In this document: piece after piece, positions 15,178 to 15,323 of the stretch | How positions within the stretch are numbered: the stretch's first letter is position 1 | Layout of the letters: every line of letters starts with the position of its first letter | DNA from: an uncultured Lachnospiraceae bacterium | GTDB taxonomy: Bacteria; Bacillota; Clostridia; Lachnospirales; Lachnospiraceae | Reading direction: 5' to 3' | Length of the DNA: 15,323 nucleotides | NCBI GenBank assembly: GCA_910579085.1 | Contig: CAJTRU010000077.1 | Span: 1-15,323, forward strand | Translations under genes and position numbers: made by a program | The notes under the pieces: model-generated | The model's input: only the letters and a program-made list of their open reading frames with translations | Databases searched by the model: none | What the model was told of the DNA's origin: nothing

Positions 15178-15190
15178 TCGAACTCACGTT
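15178..15190 (-). repeat. IS982-family right inverted repeat
   Basis: TCGAACTCACGTT, the exact complement of the left end. Confidence 0.88.
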
Positions 15191-15223
15191 ATTTACATAT
15201 AAACATGTCAGTTTCATAAATTT

Positions 15224-15323
15224 CCACTTATCTTTTGTTGGTGTAATTTGGAGGATGGACGGTTTACAGCGCCAGAGCCAGAATATTCCGTACAGGGGCA
15301 CGCTTCCGCTACGTTAACCCACG
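15224..15323 (+). repeat. Inverted, window-truncated copy of the palindromic repeat (copy C)
   Basis: The last 67 bases (15257-15323) match the complement of 1260-1326 without gaps and with six differences, from GGACGGTTT through GCCAGAGCCA, ACAGGGGCACGCTT and CTACGTTAACCCACG. The terminal part (15224-15240, ACTTATCTTTTGTTGGTG region) corresponds to the end of copy B. The copy runs off the right edge, so its central hairpin and second arm are not visible. It lies 33 bp from the IS982 right end. Confidence 0.85.

Larger units (their letters stand above)
14089..15190 (+). mobile_element. IS982-family insertion sequence, apparently intact
   Basis: The element is about 1.1 kb and encodes one full-length transposase. 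Its ends are 13-bp perfect inverted repeats (AACGTGAGTTCGA at 14089-14101; complement at 15178-15190), extendable by one base to TAACGTGAGTTCGA. Beyond these, both ends share AAAATAAA-like sequence. ATTT occurs immediately outside both ends (14085-14088 and 15191-15194) and is a possible 4-bp target duplication, though this is short for certainty. It lies between the tetR promoter and a copy of the palindromic repeat. Confidence 0.88.

Noticed and set aside
15096..15317. A 73-codon plus-strand frame at the right edge
   Set aside because: It runs across the IS982 right end into the repeat copy, has no ribosome binding site, and is of low-complexity composition.

Overview
The window looks like a chromosomal segment of a low-GC Gram-positive anaerobe of the Clostridia, most likely Lachnospiraceae-like. 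This rests on AT-rich codon use, strong AGGAGG ribosome binding sites, several TTG starts, sigma-A-type TTGACA/TATAAT promoters, and the families present (ComEA/ComEC, GerMN lipoprotein, DUF2325, IS982). The genus is not identified. Nearly every gene lies on the minus strand; the IS982 transposase is the exception. No rRNA, tRNA or CRISPR array was seen.

Layout from left to right. (1) 1-1359: a diverged repeat fragment at the edge; a Phd-type antitoxin with a PIN-domain toxin broken by a one-frame shift; then a complete 287-bp palindromic, MITE-like element (1073-1359) whose end abuts the comEC stop codon. (2) 1359-7706: a tight minus-strand cluster in the order comEA, OmpR-family response regulator, HAMP sensor kinase, GerMN-domain lipoprotein, comEC. 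A regulatory trio of response regulator, kinase and GerMN lipoprotein therefore sits between the two DNA-uptake genes. comEC appears to start at an ATT codon. (3) 7707-8400: a long comEA leader, then a DUF2325 gene with its own terminator, a near-consensus promoter and a palindromic operator at the transcription start. (4) 8422-11934: a repeat fragment, then a response regulator / ABC ATPase / ABC permease / small sensor kinase operon of the kind used to sense or resist antimicrobial peptides. (5) 12026-14079: an MFS exporter downstream of a TetR-family repressor. The repressor promoter carries two 15-bp palindromic operators, and the exporter has a different palindrome just before its ribosome binding site. 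(6) 14089-15323: an intact-looking IS982-family element inserted 9 bp upstream of the tetR promoter, then another copy of the palindromic repeat, in inverted orientation and cut by the window edge.

Two points deserve most attention. The comEA-RR-HK-GerMN-comEC cluster resembles in gene order the actinobacterial MtrA-MtrB-LpqB module, here placed inside a DNA-uptake operon; the functional link is inference. The second is the repeat family: one complete copy and three partial or diverged copies, all recognised by eye, with long terminal inverted repeats and no coding capacity.
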